A stretch of DNA of 53,467 nt from Bacteroides sp. 224 (GTDB lineage: Bacteria; Bacteroidota; Bacteroidia; Bacteroidales; Bacteroidaceae). Positions within the stretch are counted from its first letter, which is position 1. Every line of letters begins with the position of its first letter. The notes under the pieces were generated by a model. It made no database searches. It was given only the letters and a program-made list of their open reading frames with translations, and was not told where the DNA came from. The position numbers were made by a program, and so were the translations under genes. Below, piece by piece: positions 18,492 through 27,278 of this stretch. The stretch lies in the NCBI RefSeq assembly GCF_010500995.1, contig NZ_QVMK01000028.1, positions 1 through 53,467 on the forward strand, given 5' to 3'.

Positions 18492-18977
18492 TTAGAAATA
18501 AATTCCAAATCCCACCTTCAGTCCAAAACGTGTATAATCACTGTCTTTCAGACTCAAATCGCAATATACGGCAGGCTCAACGGTTACAGTTTTGGTGATA
18601 AAGAAAGCATAACCCACTTCTCCGCTGACAGCAAAGTCGGTTACTTTCTTGCTATAATCCGGATCAAAACGATTCATTTTAAGCCCGGCTCCAGTGTATA
18701 GACCTATCTTATCAAAATAATAACGACCGCCCACACCCAGACTGTAAACATCTTCATTTTTTGCCCACTCAGCACCTAAGTTCACTAAAAGAGCCACATT
18801 ATCTACTAAAAATGCACCAGCTAAGGCATTAAAACCAAAAGTGGTTTTAGTGTTCTTGTTGTACGATAAATCCAATCCGGTTAATGAAGGATTTACGACC
18901 CACTTTCCATGCTCAAATTGTGCCTGCGCGCTAATAGAAGCTACTAACAAGCAAGCAATAAACATTAATTTTTTCAT
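18492..18977 (-). CDS. Small outer-membrane beta-barrel protein
   Basis: 161 residues with a signal peptide (MKKLMFIACLLVASISAQAQ). The rest consists of short amphipathic strands ending in alternating aromatics and a terminal Phe (FGLKVGFGIYF), as in OmpA/OmpW-like beta-barrels. Strand count is compatible with 8 strands. No catalytic motif is visible. It starts 1 base after the stop codon of the small membrane protein gene upstream, so the two are co-transcribed. Confidence 0.75.
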   Translation of the reverse strand: MKKLMFIACLLVASISAQAQFEHGKWVVNPSLTGLDLSYNKNTKTTFGFNALAGAFLVDNVALLVNLGAEWAKNEDVYSLGVGGRYYFDKIGLYTGAGLKMNRFDPDYSKKVTDFAVSGEVGYAFFITKTVTVEPAVYCDLSLKDSDYTRFGLKVGFGIYF

Positions 18978-18978
18978 T

Positions 18979-19212
18979 TTAATCTGTTTTTAGTTTGTCT
19001 TTATTATCTTCCTTACGCTTTTGTTTGAATTGCTCTTTTTTTCTCAGCACTAACCATAATACCAATACAATAACATAAGAGGCACCGAGTGTAACGTATT
19101 TCTCCGTACTTCCGATCTCTGTGTTACGCGGTAAAAAGTAAACAGCCATTGCTGTGACATAAATCAACAATGCCAAAGCGACCCAGGTAGATTTTCTTAT
19201 TTTTTTTCTCAT
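18979..19212 (-). CDS. Small two-helix membrane protein
   Basis: 77 residues. Two hydrophobic helices (about 9-27 and 43-60) are flanked by a strongly basic N-terminus (MRKKIRKS) and a basic, charged C-terminus (KKEQFKQKRKEDNKDK), so both ends should be cytoplasmic. No family is recognised. It is the first gene of a two-gene unit with the beta-barrel protein. Confidence 0.65.
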   Translation of the reverse strand: MRKKIRKSTWVALALLIYVTAMAVYFLPRNTEIGSTEKYVTLGASYVIVLVLWLVLRKKEQFKQKRKEDNKDKLKTD

Positions 19213-19361
19213 AAATATTTCGAGTTATATTTCTTTTTCCAAACAATATACCAGAAGTTCAGGACCCTCTTTATATACAGGCAAATGTAGCATAAACGAG
19301 CGAATAACACAAAAAGAGGGTTAACTTATTTCGTTTAAAAATATAAAAGGGATATATTCAC

Positions 19362-19451
19362 CACAGAGGACACAGAGGCCACAGAGTTTCAATATAATAT
19401 TTATAATTAAGAATTTATATTATTCTCTCTGGGTCCTCTGCACCCTCTATG
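19362..19451. repeat. Degenerate CACAGAG-type inverted repeat
   Basis: 25-bp arms at 19362-19386 and 19427-19451 pair imperfectly (about three quarters of positions) around an AT-rich centre. It is built of the same CACAGAGG words as the element at 16351-16416. Confidence 0.6.
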
Positions 19452-19484
19452 CTGAATATTATTTATAAATCAACTATTTTTATG

Positions 19485-19492
19485 TACATTTG
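19485..19492 (+). promoter_or_regulatory. Promoter of GHL10 gene 2, -7 box
   Basis: TACATTTG matches the -7 consensus exactly, 74 bases before the start codon. The -33 region is AT-rich without a clear TTTG. Confidence 0.5.
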
Positions 19493-19565
19493 TCCTCATT
19501 ATTGGCTCCAATCATCATAATCAATTCTAAAAGAACCAATAGCAGAACTTATTTGTTTATAAAGG

Positions 19566-21023
19566 ATGCGTAACTATATATTTCTTTTTCTCGTTTTATC
19601 AGTTCTTTCGCTCCATGCTCAACCTAAGCATGAGGTGCGCGCAGCATGGGTTACCACTGCTTATGCCCTCGATTGGCCAAAAACCAAAGCTACCTCCCCT
19701 TCGGGAATACAAAAGCAAAAGGCTGAATTAATTGACATCCTAAACAAGTTATACGAGGCTAACTTTAATACCGTTTTGTTTCAGACACGTACGCGAGGAG
19801 ATGTATTCTATCAGTCTTCCATTGAGCCTTACAGCGCTATGCTTACCGGGCAAACAGGGAAAAATCCGGGATACGATCCGTTAGCTTTTGTTATTGAAGA
19901 ATGCCACAAAAGAGGGATGGAATGCCATGCCTGGATAGTTGCCATACCATTGGGAGATCAGAACCATGTAAAATCATTAGGTAAACAAGCAATTACGCAG
20001 AAGCAACCTGCTATATGCTCCTCTTACAAAAAAAGCTGGTATTTGAATCCCGGGCACAAAGAAACTAAAGAATATTTATTCAGAATAGCTAACGAGATAA
20101 TCACTCATTATGATATTGATGGCATTCATCTTGACTACCTGCGTTATCCGGAAAATGCTCCCAACTTTCCCGATACGAAAGAATTTCGCAAATATGGTGC
20201 CGGGAAAAACATCAAGCAATGGAGACGAGATAATATAACAGAAATTCTACGCCATATATATAAAGGTGTAAAACAGAAGAAACCGTGGGTAAAAGTCAGT
20301 ACTTCTCCGGTTGGCAAATATCGCGATACCGGTCGTTATCTCTCGGGAGGTTGGAATGCCTATCATGCTGTTTATCAAGATGCACAGGGTTGGCTGGCAG
20401 AAGGCATTCAAGATCAGATCTACCCTATGATGTATTTCCGTCAAAATCATTTCTACCCTTTTGCTTTAGACTGGCAGGAAAACTGCAACGGACGTCACAT
20501 CATTCCCGGATTAGGCATATATTTCCTTGACCCCAAAGAAGGTAACTGGAAACTGGAAGACGTAGAACGTCAGATCAATTTTACCCGTAAAAATGGATTG
20601 GCCGGACAAGCTTATTACCGCGTACAGCACCTGATGAATAATACGCAGGGTCTATACGATGAACTTAACGAAGTATATTATGATACCCCCGCCTTGCAAC
20701 CTCCCATGACCTGGTTAGACAATACTCCCCCAACCTCCCCCACTCACATCCGTGTTGTGAATAAAAAGGGGTATATAACACTTCATTGGACAGCCTCAAC
20801 CGACAATGACTCCCACAATGCTCCACGTTATGTGATTTATGGTTCCAATGAATATCCGGTAGATATTTCAAAACCATCTAATATCCTTGCTACTGCTGTT
20901 CGGGAAACTGAATATACGTATGCCCCTGTCTTCCCCTGGGAAAGAAAAACATGTTATGCAATTACTGCTATTGATCGATATGGCAATGAGAGTGATCCTG
21001 TACAGATAATGATTCAGGATTAA
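19566..21023 (+). CDS. GHL10 (DUF187) glycoside-hydrolase-like protein 2
   Basis: 485 residues with a signal peptide (ending LSLHAQ). GHL10 barrel landmarks are HEVRAAWVTTAY, FNTVLFQTRTRGDVFY, EECHKRGMECHAWIVA, IDGIHLDYLRYP and WVKVSTSPVGKYRD; a fibronectin-III-like tail starts near residue 390. It is a paralogue of the protein at 11647-13149 but lacks the usual HAW(I/F)NPYR segment, having AWIVAIPLG instead, which may alter its substrate. DigH-like peptidoglycan glycosidase activity is a possibility. It converges with the ATP-grasp-like gene 6 bases away. Confidence 0.86.
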   Translation: MRNYIFLFLVLSVLSLHAQPKHEVRAAWVTTAYALDWPKTKATSPSGIQKQKAELIDILNKLYEANFNTVLFQTRTRGDVFYQSSIEPYSAMLTGQTGKNPGYDPLAFVIEECHKRGMECHAWIVAIPLGDQNHVKSLGKQAITQKQPAICSSYKKSWYLNPGHKETKEYLFRIANEIITHYDIDGIHLDYLRYPENAPNFPDTKEFRKYGAGKNIKQWRRDNITEILRHIYKGVKQKKPWVKVSTSPVGKYRDTGRYLSGGWNAYHAVYQDAQGWLAEGIQDQIYPMMYFRQNHFYPFALDWQENCNGRHIIPGLGIYFLDPKEGNWKLEDVERQINFTRKNGLAGQAYYRVQHLMNNTQGLYDELNEVYYDTPALQPPMTWLDNTPPTSPTHIRVVNKKGYITLHWTASTDNDSHNAPRYVIYGSNEYPVDISKPSNILATAVRETEYTYAPVFPWERKTCYAITAIDRYGNESDPVQIMIQD

Positions 21024-21029
21024 CCGAAA

Positions 21030-22205
21030 TCAATAAATCAAGGCATAAGCATTATATTTCGATTGAGGGGTGATAGGAGTCAAAGGCAAATATCCCTTTT
21101 CTATTCTGCCATTCGATACTATTAATGGATGCTCTTGCTGCAAGGCTTTATGTTCCGTTTGTAACTCTTCATTGCTACCATGAAAGACGATACGGTAAAT
21201 ACCATTTTCCCCTTCGCACACGTATCTATCATAAAACAAGCGGGCAACCATCCCCATATTCATACGGAGATTTATTTCTACACAGGGGTGAATACAATAC
21301 CTGCCATCTACCTCGCAGATCATCATATCTACCCCCAAATACCCTGTATATGTATTGTTTAGGCGAATAGACAACTCTTTTTCGAGCTTACTTTTTAATG
21401 TATTTAATGAAGACTCGCAAACATAAGTACTTAGTTGTGATTCAATGTCTTTGTTGGTACCCAGAAAGTTGCCATCATAAGCACCTCCGGGATGCGTATA
21501 AAAAAGAGAGTAACCTTGAAAAGAAACTGTCCCCGAAATATCCGGTTTAAATTGCATAGCAAAATCTACTACCTTATTATACAAAGGCTCTCCTACTACC
21601 CCACCCTGCTGCTTCAGCACATTTACACACCAATTGCATATATGAGATGTAAATACTCCTTTGCACCAGTTTAGTCCTTTTCCACTGCCGGATAAAGGGG
21701 CCTTCAATAAACAATTGGAGCGGGATTCAACAAAATCTCTAATCGTCTCAATATCCGTCAGATAGAATGACTTACCGCAAAAATCATTATTTGAAAGCAA
21801 AGAGGGCAATAAGTCTACTGCTACCGATCGGTGAGAACAGGAACGAATATGCTCCATTTGCTTACTATCGGGCAAGAAAGATTCTGAGATACCGGATAGA
21901 TACAATTGTTTGCGAATAGCCGGGTCCCATCCCCAGGGAATGGGCATTAATTCCATCTCCGCTACTTCCGGTTCTGTTAATAAAGAAGGTAATTGCGGAA
22001 AATAATTTCTCATTTCATCCAGATATGCCTGATTGTAGTTCGATACGGCCAATACAAAATCTTGAGGTTTTGCATACCATATTGGCAACAAAGCTACATC
22101 CAAAGCCAACCTGCGAGCCGCTGCCGGTGCCATATAATTAGGGTCGCTGTTGGCCAAAGCCATATCATGATCCGGATTGAAGATATATAAAGAGGTATCT
22201 ACCAT
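21030..22205 (-). CDS. ATP-grasp-like protein of unknown function
   Basis: 391 residues, no signal peptide. The middle has an ATP-grasp-like nucleotide loop (LLKAPLSGSGKGL) and, toward the C-terminus, the metal-ligand pattern CVEINLRMNMG, as in carboxylate-amine ligases. The N-terminus (SLYIFNPDHDMALANSD) is distinctive of an uncharacterised Bacteroidales family. Enzymes with this fold ligate a carboxylate to an amine or thiol using ATP; the substrates here are unknown. It is monocistronic with its own promoter at 22228-22235. Confidence 0.65.
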   Translation of the reverse strand: MVDTSLYIFNPDHDMALANSDPNYMAPAAARRLALDVALLPIWYAKPQDFVLAVSNYNQAYLDEMRNYFPQLPSLLTEPEVAEMELMPIPWGWDPAIRKQLYLSGISESFLPDSKQMEHIRSCSHRSVAVDLLPSLLSNNDFCGKSFYLTDIETIRDFVESRSNCLLKAPLSGSGKGLNWCKGVFTSHICNWCVNVLKQQGGVVGEPLYNKVVDFAMQFKPDISGTVSFQGYSLFYTHPGGAYDGNFLGTNKDIESQLSTYVCESSLNTLKSKLEKELSIRLNNTYTGYLGVDMMICEVDGRYCIHPCVEINLRMNMGMVARLFYDRYVCEGENGIYRIVFHGSNEELQTEHKALQQEHPLIVSNGRIEKGYLPLTPITPQSKYNAYALIY

Positions 22206-22227
22206 AGAGCCTTATTCATAAAGCACG

Positions 22228-22235
22228 CAAAAGTA
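22228..22235 (-). promoter_or_regulatory. Promoter of the ATP-grasp-like gene, -7 box
   Basis: Read leftward it is TACTTTTG, an exact -7 consensus 22 bases upstream of the start codon at 22205. Confidence 0.5.
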
Positions 22236-22277
22236 GTGATAAAAATCAATAAGAAACAGAGATTTTGCTATCTCTAC

Positions 22278-22309
22278 TTTGCAAATTACAAAATATAAGC
22301 TTATATTTG
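22278..22309 (+). promoter_or_regulatory. Promoter of the AAA ATPase gene
   Basis: TTTG (22278-22281), a 20-base gap and TATATTTG (22302-22309) give a complete consensus promoter 22 bases before the start codon at 22332. Confidence 0.7.
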
Positions 22310-22331
22310 CGAGCCAAATAAGTACATTTCT

Positions 22332-23513
22332 ATGGAAGCATTTTACCGTACACACACTTATCTTGTAGAACATACCAATGCTCCAGTTCGTCGTGACTTG
22401 ATGGACGAAATCGACTGGAACGACCGTCTAATAGGTATCAAAGGTACACGAGGTGTGGGTAAGACTACGTTTCTGCTACAATACGCTAAGGAGAAATTCG
22501 GAACAGATCGTTCCTGTCTTTTCATTAACATGAACAATTTCTATTTCTCCAACTACTCCATTGTTGATTTTGCCAACGAATTCCAAAAAAGGGGCGGCAA
22601 AGTACTTCTGATTGATCAGGTATTCAAATCTCCCGAATGGAGCAAAGAGCTGAGGATGTGTTATGACCGTTTTCCTAATCTGAAAATAGTATTCACGGGT
22701 TCTTCGGTAATGCGTTTGAAAGAAGAAAATCTGGAACTAAGAGATATTGCCAAGAGCTACAATCTTCGTGGATTCTCGTTCAGAGAGTTTCTGAATCTGC
22801 AAACGGGAATGAAGTTTCGCGCCTACACGCTGGATGAAATACTCAATAACCACGAACAAATTGCACGTGGGGTGCTCTCGAAGGTTCGTCCGCTGAATTA
22901 TTTTCAGGATTATCTTCATCATGGTTTCTACCCATTCTTTTTGGAGAAACGTAACTTCTCCGAAAATCTGCTGAAAACCATGAATATGATGATTGAAGTA
23001 GATATTTTGCTACTCAAACAAATAGAGTTGAAATATCTTTCTAAAATAAAAAAATTATTCTATCTGCTGGCAGTAGCCGGTCCGAAAGCGCCGAATGTAA
23101 GTCAACTGGCAACAGAGATACAGACATCACGGGCCACGGTGATGAATTACATCAAGTATCTGGCAGACGCGCGACTTATCAATATGATTTATACAGATGA
23201 GGAAGAAGAGTTTCCAAAGAAACCGGCCAAGATAATGATGCACAATTCTAATTTGATGTATTCTATCTATCCCGTAAATGTGGAAGATCAGGATGTGCTC
23301 GATACCTTCTTTCTGAACACCATGTATAAAGATCATAAATTATACAAGGGAGATAAAAACACCACTTTCCTGGTAGACGGTAAATTGCCGTTTAAGATTT
23401 GCGGTGAAGGATATAAAATAAAGAACAATCCGGATACATATTATGCCATGCACAGATCGGAAATAGGACGAGGAAATCAAATCCCCCTCTGGTTGTTTGG
23501 ATTTGTGTATTAA
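22332..23513 (+). CDS. AAA ATPase of the AAA_14/DUF4143 type
   Basis: 393 residues. Walker A is GTRGVGKT at 38-45; the Walker B position reads VLLIDQV (91-97), with Gln96 where a catalytic Glu is usual. A sensor-like IVFTGSSVMRL follows near residue 120. A winged-helix-like segment (SQLATEIQTSRATVMNYIKYL) and a C-terminal region with a DUF4143-like ending follow. This family is widespread, often in many copies; its cellular function is not established and a link to selfish or defence roles has been suggested. The gene has a full consensus promoter and stands alone before nifJ. Confidence 0.8.
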   Translation: MEAFYRTHTYLVEHTNAPVRRDLMDEIDWNDRLIGIKGTRGVGKTTFLLQYAKEKFGTDRSCLFINMNNFYFSNYSIVDFANEFQKRGGKVLLIDQVFKSPEWSKELRMCYDRFPNLKIVFTGSSVMRLKEENLELRDIAKSYNLRGFSFREFLNLQTGMKFRAYTLDEILNNHEQIARGVLSKVRPLNYFQDYLHHGFYPFFLEKRNFSENLLKTMNMMIEVDILLLKQIELKYLSKIKKLFYLLAVAGPKAPNVSQLATEIQTSRATVMNYIKYLADARLINMIYTDEEEEFPKKPAKIMMHNSNLMYSIYPVNVEDQDVLDTFFLNTMYKDHKLYKGDKNTTFLVDGKLPFKICGEGYKIKNNPDTYYAMHRSEIGRGNQIPLWLFGFVY

Positions 23514-23614
23514 ATATTTTTTCGAATATGGAAATAACAACCGTGGAAATATCCGCTCACTATACAATTTCTAAAATAATTTATTTACTTAAATATTAAT
23601 AGTTTAATTTAGTT

Positions 23615-26600
23615 ATGACTAATCAGAAGAAATTCATCACATGTGATGGTAATCAGGCAGCAGCACATATCTCGTATATGTTCTCGGAAGTAGCTGCTAT
23701 TTACCCCATCACTCCTTCTTCGACTATGGCAGAGTACGTAGACGAATGGGCAGCTAAAGGTCGTAAAAACATCTTCGGCGAAACAGTATTGGTAGAAGAA
23801 ATGCAATCGGAAGCAGGCGCAGCAGGTGCTTTGCACGGTTCGCTTCAGGCAGGTGCGTTAACTACTACTTATACGGCTTCACAGGGTCTTCTTTTGATGA
23901 TCCCGAACATGTACAAAATTGCAGGTGAATTGTTGCCTTGCGTATTCCATGTTTCTGCTCGTGCGTTGGCTTCTCATGCTCTTTCTATCTTTGGCGACCA
24001 CCAAGACGTAATGGCTACTCGCCAAACAGGTTTTGCTATGTTGGCCGAAGGTTCTGTACAAGAAGTTATGGACTTGGCTGCGGTAGCTCACCTATCTACA
24101 ATCAAAGCTCGTGTTCCTTTTGTTAATTTCTTCGACGGTTTCCGTACTTCACACGAAATCCAAAAGATCGAAGCTTTGGAAAACGAAGACTTGGCTCACC
24201 TGATTGACCAAAAAGCGTTGGCTGAATTCCGTGCCCGTGCACTGAACCCCAATGCACCGGTTGCTCGCGGTATGGCTGAAAACCCGGATGTTTACTTCCA
24301 ACACAGAGAATCAAGCAATTCTTATTATGATGCAGTTCCTGCCATTGTAGAAGAATATATGAACGAACTGTCTAAAATTACAGGACGTAAATATGGTTTG
24401 TTCGATTACTACGGAGCTGATGATGCTGAACGCGTAATCATCGCTATGGGTTCTGTAACCGAAGCGGCTCGCGAAGCGATTGACCACTTGGTAGCTCAAG
24501 GCGAAAAAGTAGGTATGGTTGCTGTACACTTGTACCGTCCATTCTCTGCAAAACACTTCTTAGCTGCTGTTCCTAAAACTGCGAAACGTATTGCTGTTTT
24601 AGATAGAACAAAAGAACCGGGAGCTAACGGAGAACCATTGTACTTAGACGTAAAAGACTGTTTCTACGGTGCTGCTAATGCTCCTGTTATCGTAGGCGGA
24701 CGTTATGGTCTTTCTTCTAAAGATACGACTCCTGCACAGGTTATTTCTGTATTCGAAAACCTTGCATTACCGGAACCAAAGAATCACTTTACTATGGGTA
24801 TTGTGGACGACGTTACTTTCACTTCTCTTCCTCAAAAAGAAGAAATCGCTTTAGGCGGCGAAGGTATGTACGAAGCTAAATTCTACGGTTTGGGTGCCGA
24901 CGGTACGGTAGGTGCTAACAAAAACTCAATCAAAATTATTGGTGACAACACCAACAAATATTGCCAGGCTTACTTCTCTTACGACTCTAAGAAGTCGGGA
25001 GGTTTCACCTGTTCTCACCTTCGTTTCGGCGATCATCCTATTCGTTCTACTTATTTGGTAAATACACCTAACTTTGTGGCTTGCCACGTACAGGCTTACC
25101 TGAGAATGTACGACGTAACTCGTGGTCTTCGCGAAAACGGAACATTCCTGTTGAACACTATCTGGAATGAAGAAGAATTGGCTAAACATTTGCCTAACAA
25201 GGTAAAACGTTACCTGGCTAAGAAAAACATATCTGTTTATTATATCAACGCTACTGAAATTGCTATGGAAATTGGTTTGGGTAACCGTACCAACACCATC
25301 CTTCAGTCTGCTTTCTTCCAAATCACCAAAGTAATTCCTGTAGACCAAGCTATCGAACAAATGAAGAAATTCATCGTGAAGTCTTACGGAAGCAAGGGAG
25401 AAGATATCGTAAACAAAAACTATGCTGCAGTTGACCGCGGTGGCGAATACAAACAACTAACCGTAGATCCTTCATGGGCTAACCTACCTGATGATGAAGC
25501 AGAAACTAACAATGATCCGGCATTCATCAACGAAGTAGTTCGTCCGATCAATGGACAAGATGGTGACTTGCTTCCTGTATCTGCATTCAAAGGTCGCGAA
25601 GACGGAACCTGGGATCAAGGTACTTCACAATACGAAAAACGTGGTGTGGCTGCCTTCGTTCCTGAATGGAATCCTGAAACTTGTATCCAATGTAACAAGT
25701 GTGCGTATGTTTGTCCTCACGCTTCTATCCGTCCATTCGTATTGGATGCTGAAGAGCAAAAAGGAGCTAACTTCCCTATGCTGAAAGCTGTAGGAAAACA
25801 ATTCGAAGGTATGACTTTCCGCATTCAAGTAGACGTTCTCGACTGTTTGGGTTGTGGTAACTGTGCCGACATCTGTCCGGGTAATCCGAAGAAAGGTGGC
25901 AAAGCATTGACCATGAAGAGCTTGGAATCTCAATTAGCCGAAGCTGACAACTGGGAATACAATGTGAAGAATGTAACCAGCAAACAACACTTGGTAGACG
26001 TGAAGAGCAATGTGAAGAACTCTCAGTTCGCTACTCCATTGTTTGAATTCTCTGGAGCTTGTTCAGGTTGTGGTGAAACTCCATACGTGAAGTTAATCAC
26101 TCAATTGTTTGGCGATCGTCAGATGGTTGCTAATGCTACCGGATGTTCTTCTATCTATTCAGGTTCAGTGCCTTCAACTCCTTATACAACCAATGAAAGA
26201 GGTCAAGGTCCTGCTTGGGCAAACTCTTTATTCGAAGACTTCTGCGAATTTGGTTTGGGTATGGAATTAGCAAACGAAAAAATGCGTTTACGCATCGTTA
26301 AGCTGATGAACGAAGCTATTGCTTCTGAAGGTTGTCCTGCTGAGAACAAAGCACTTTATCAAGAATGGATCGACAATATGTTCGATGCTGATAAGACTAA
26401 AGAACTGGCAGAAAAGATTATCCCTGTATTGGAAGCGGTGAAAGATAATTGCGAAACTTGCAAAGGCATCTACGACCTGAAACAATATTTAGTAAAACGT
26501 TCACAATGGATTATCGGTGGCGACGGTGCTTCTTACGATATCGGTTACGGTGGTTTGGATCACGTAATTGCTTCCGGTAAAGACGTAAACATCTTAGTTC

Positions 26601-27172
26601 TTGATACAGAGGTTTACTCTAACACTGGTGGACAATCATCTAAAGCTACTCCGGTTGGTGCAATCGCTAAGTTTGCTGCATCCGGTAAGAGAATCCGCAA
26701 GAAAGACCTTGGTTTGATGGCTACTACTTACGGTTATGTATATGTAGCTCAAATTGCAATGGGTGCTGACCAAGCTCAAACCCTGAAAGCAATCCGCGAA
26801 GCAGAAGCTTATCCGGGACCATCTTTGATCATTGCTTATGCACCATGTATCAACCACGGATTGAGAGCCGGTATGGGTAAATCTCAGGAAGAGGAAGAAA
26901 AAGCAGTTGCATCCGGATACTGGCACTTGTGGCGTTACAACCCTGCTTTGGAAGCAGAAGGAAAGAATCCATTCACACTTGATTCTAAAGAACCGAAGTG
27001 GGAAGAATTCCAAAACTTCCTGAAAGGTGAAGTACGTTACACTTCATTGATGAAACAATATCCTGCCGAAGCAGACGAATTGTTTGCAGCAGCCGAAGAA
27101 AATGCAAAATGGAGATATAACAACTACAAACGTCTGGCTAACCAGGCTTGGGGTAGCGAAGCTGCTGAGTAA
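23615..27172 (+). CDS. nifJ: Pyruvate:ferredoxin (flavodoxin) oxidoreductase
   Basis: 1185 residues, the usual single-chain length. The enzyme decarboxylates pyruvate to acetyl-CoA with reduction of ferredoxin, central to anaerobic fermentation. Domains in order are the TPP/pyrimidine-binding N-terminus (SNSYYDAVP region after ITPSSTMAEYVDEW), the gamma-like domain, a two-cluster ferredoxin domain with CIQCNKCAYVCP (Cys690 onward) and CLGCGNCADICP (Cys744 onward), and the TPP-binding C-terminal domain with a cluster-ligand motif SGACSGCGET and GDGASYDIGYGGLDH. All cluster cysteines are present. Strongly repeated use of a few codons (for example GCT, GTA, CGT) fits high expression. A terminator follows. 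Confidence 0.97.
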   Translation: MTNQKKFITCDGNQAAAHISYMFSEVAAIYPITPSSTMAEYVDEWAAKGRKNIFGETVLVEEMQSEAGAAGALHGSLQAGALTTTYTASQGLLLMIPNMYKIAGELLPCVFHVSARALASHALSIFGDHQDVMATRQTGFAMLAEGSVQEVMDLAAVAHLSTIKARVPFVNFFDGFRTSHEIQKIEALENEDLAHLIDQKALAEFRARALNPNAPVARGMAENPDVYFQHRESSNSYYDAVPAIVEEYMNELSKITGRKYGLFDYYGADDAERVIIAMGSVTEAAREAIDHLVAQGEKVGMVAVHLYRPFSAKHFLAAVPKTAKRIAVLDRTKEPGANGEPLYLDVKDCFYGAANAPVIVGGRYGLSSKDTTPAQVISVFENLALPEPKNHFTMGIVDDVTFTSLPQKEEIALGGEGMYEAKFYGLGADGTVGANKNSIKIIGDNTNKYCQAYFSYDSKKSGGFTCSHLRFGDHPIRSTYLVNTPNFVACHVQAYLRMYDVTRGLRENGTFLLNTIWNEEELAKHLPNKVKRYLAKKNISVYYINATEIAMEIGLGNRTNTILQSAFFQITKVIPVDQAIEQMKKFIVKSYGSKGEDIVNKNYAAVDRGGEYKQLTVDPSWANLPDDEAETNNDPAFINEVVRPINGQDGDLLPVSAFKGREDGTWDQGTSQYEKRGVAAFVPEWNPETCIQCNKCAYVCPHASIRPFVLDAEEQKGANFPMLKAVGKQFEGMTFRIQVDVLDCLGCGNCADICPGNPKKGGKALTMKSLESQLAEADNWEYNVKNVTSKQHLVDVKSNVKNSQFATPLFEFSGACSGCGETPYVKLITQLFGDRQMVANATGCSSIYSGSVPSTPYTTNERGQGPAWANSLFEDFCEFGLGMELANEKMRLRIVKLMNEAIASEGCPAENKALYQEWIDNMFDADKTKELAEKIIPVLEAVKDNCETCKGIYDLKQYLVKRSQWIIGGDGASYDIGYGGLDHVIASGKDVNILVLDTEVYSNTGGQSSKATPVGAIAKFAASGKRIRKKDLGLMATTYGYVYVAQIAMGADQAQTLKAIREAEAYPGPSLIIAYAPCINHGLRAGMGKSQEEEEKAVASGYWHLWRYNPALEAEGKNPFTLDSKEPKWEEFQNFLKGEVRYTSLMKQYPAEADELFAAAEENAKWRYNNYKRLANQAWGSEAAE

Positions 27173-27198
27173 TTGTTTGATATCTGTATATAAAAAGG

Positions 27199-27229
27199 AG
27201 AGGAAGTCTGAAAAGGCTTCCTCTTTTTT
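27199..27229 (+). terminator. nifJ terminator
   Basis: Perfect arms AGAGGAAG and CTTCCTCT with a 10-base loop, followed by a T-run, beginning 26 bases after the nifJ stop. It also stands at the 3' side of the convergent ATPase gene. Confidence 0.85.
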
Positions 27230-27278
27230 GTTTGCAAATAAATTGATTTAGATCTGTATTATCTATGCGATCTCACGT

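Larger units (their letters stand above)
19213..19565. other. Divergent intergenic region
   Basis: 353 bp between the small membrane protein gene and GHL10 gene 2. It holds the degenerate inverted repeat at 19362-19451 and the promoter at 19485-19492. Nothing else is evident. Confidence 0.6.
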
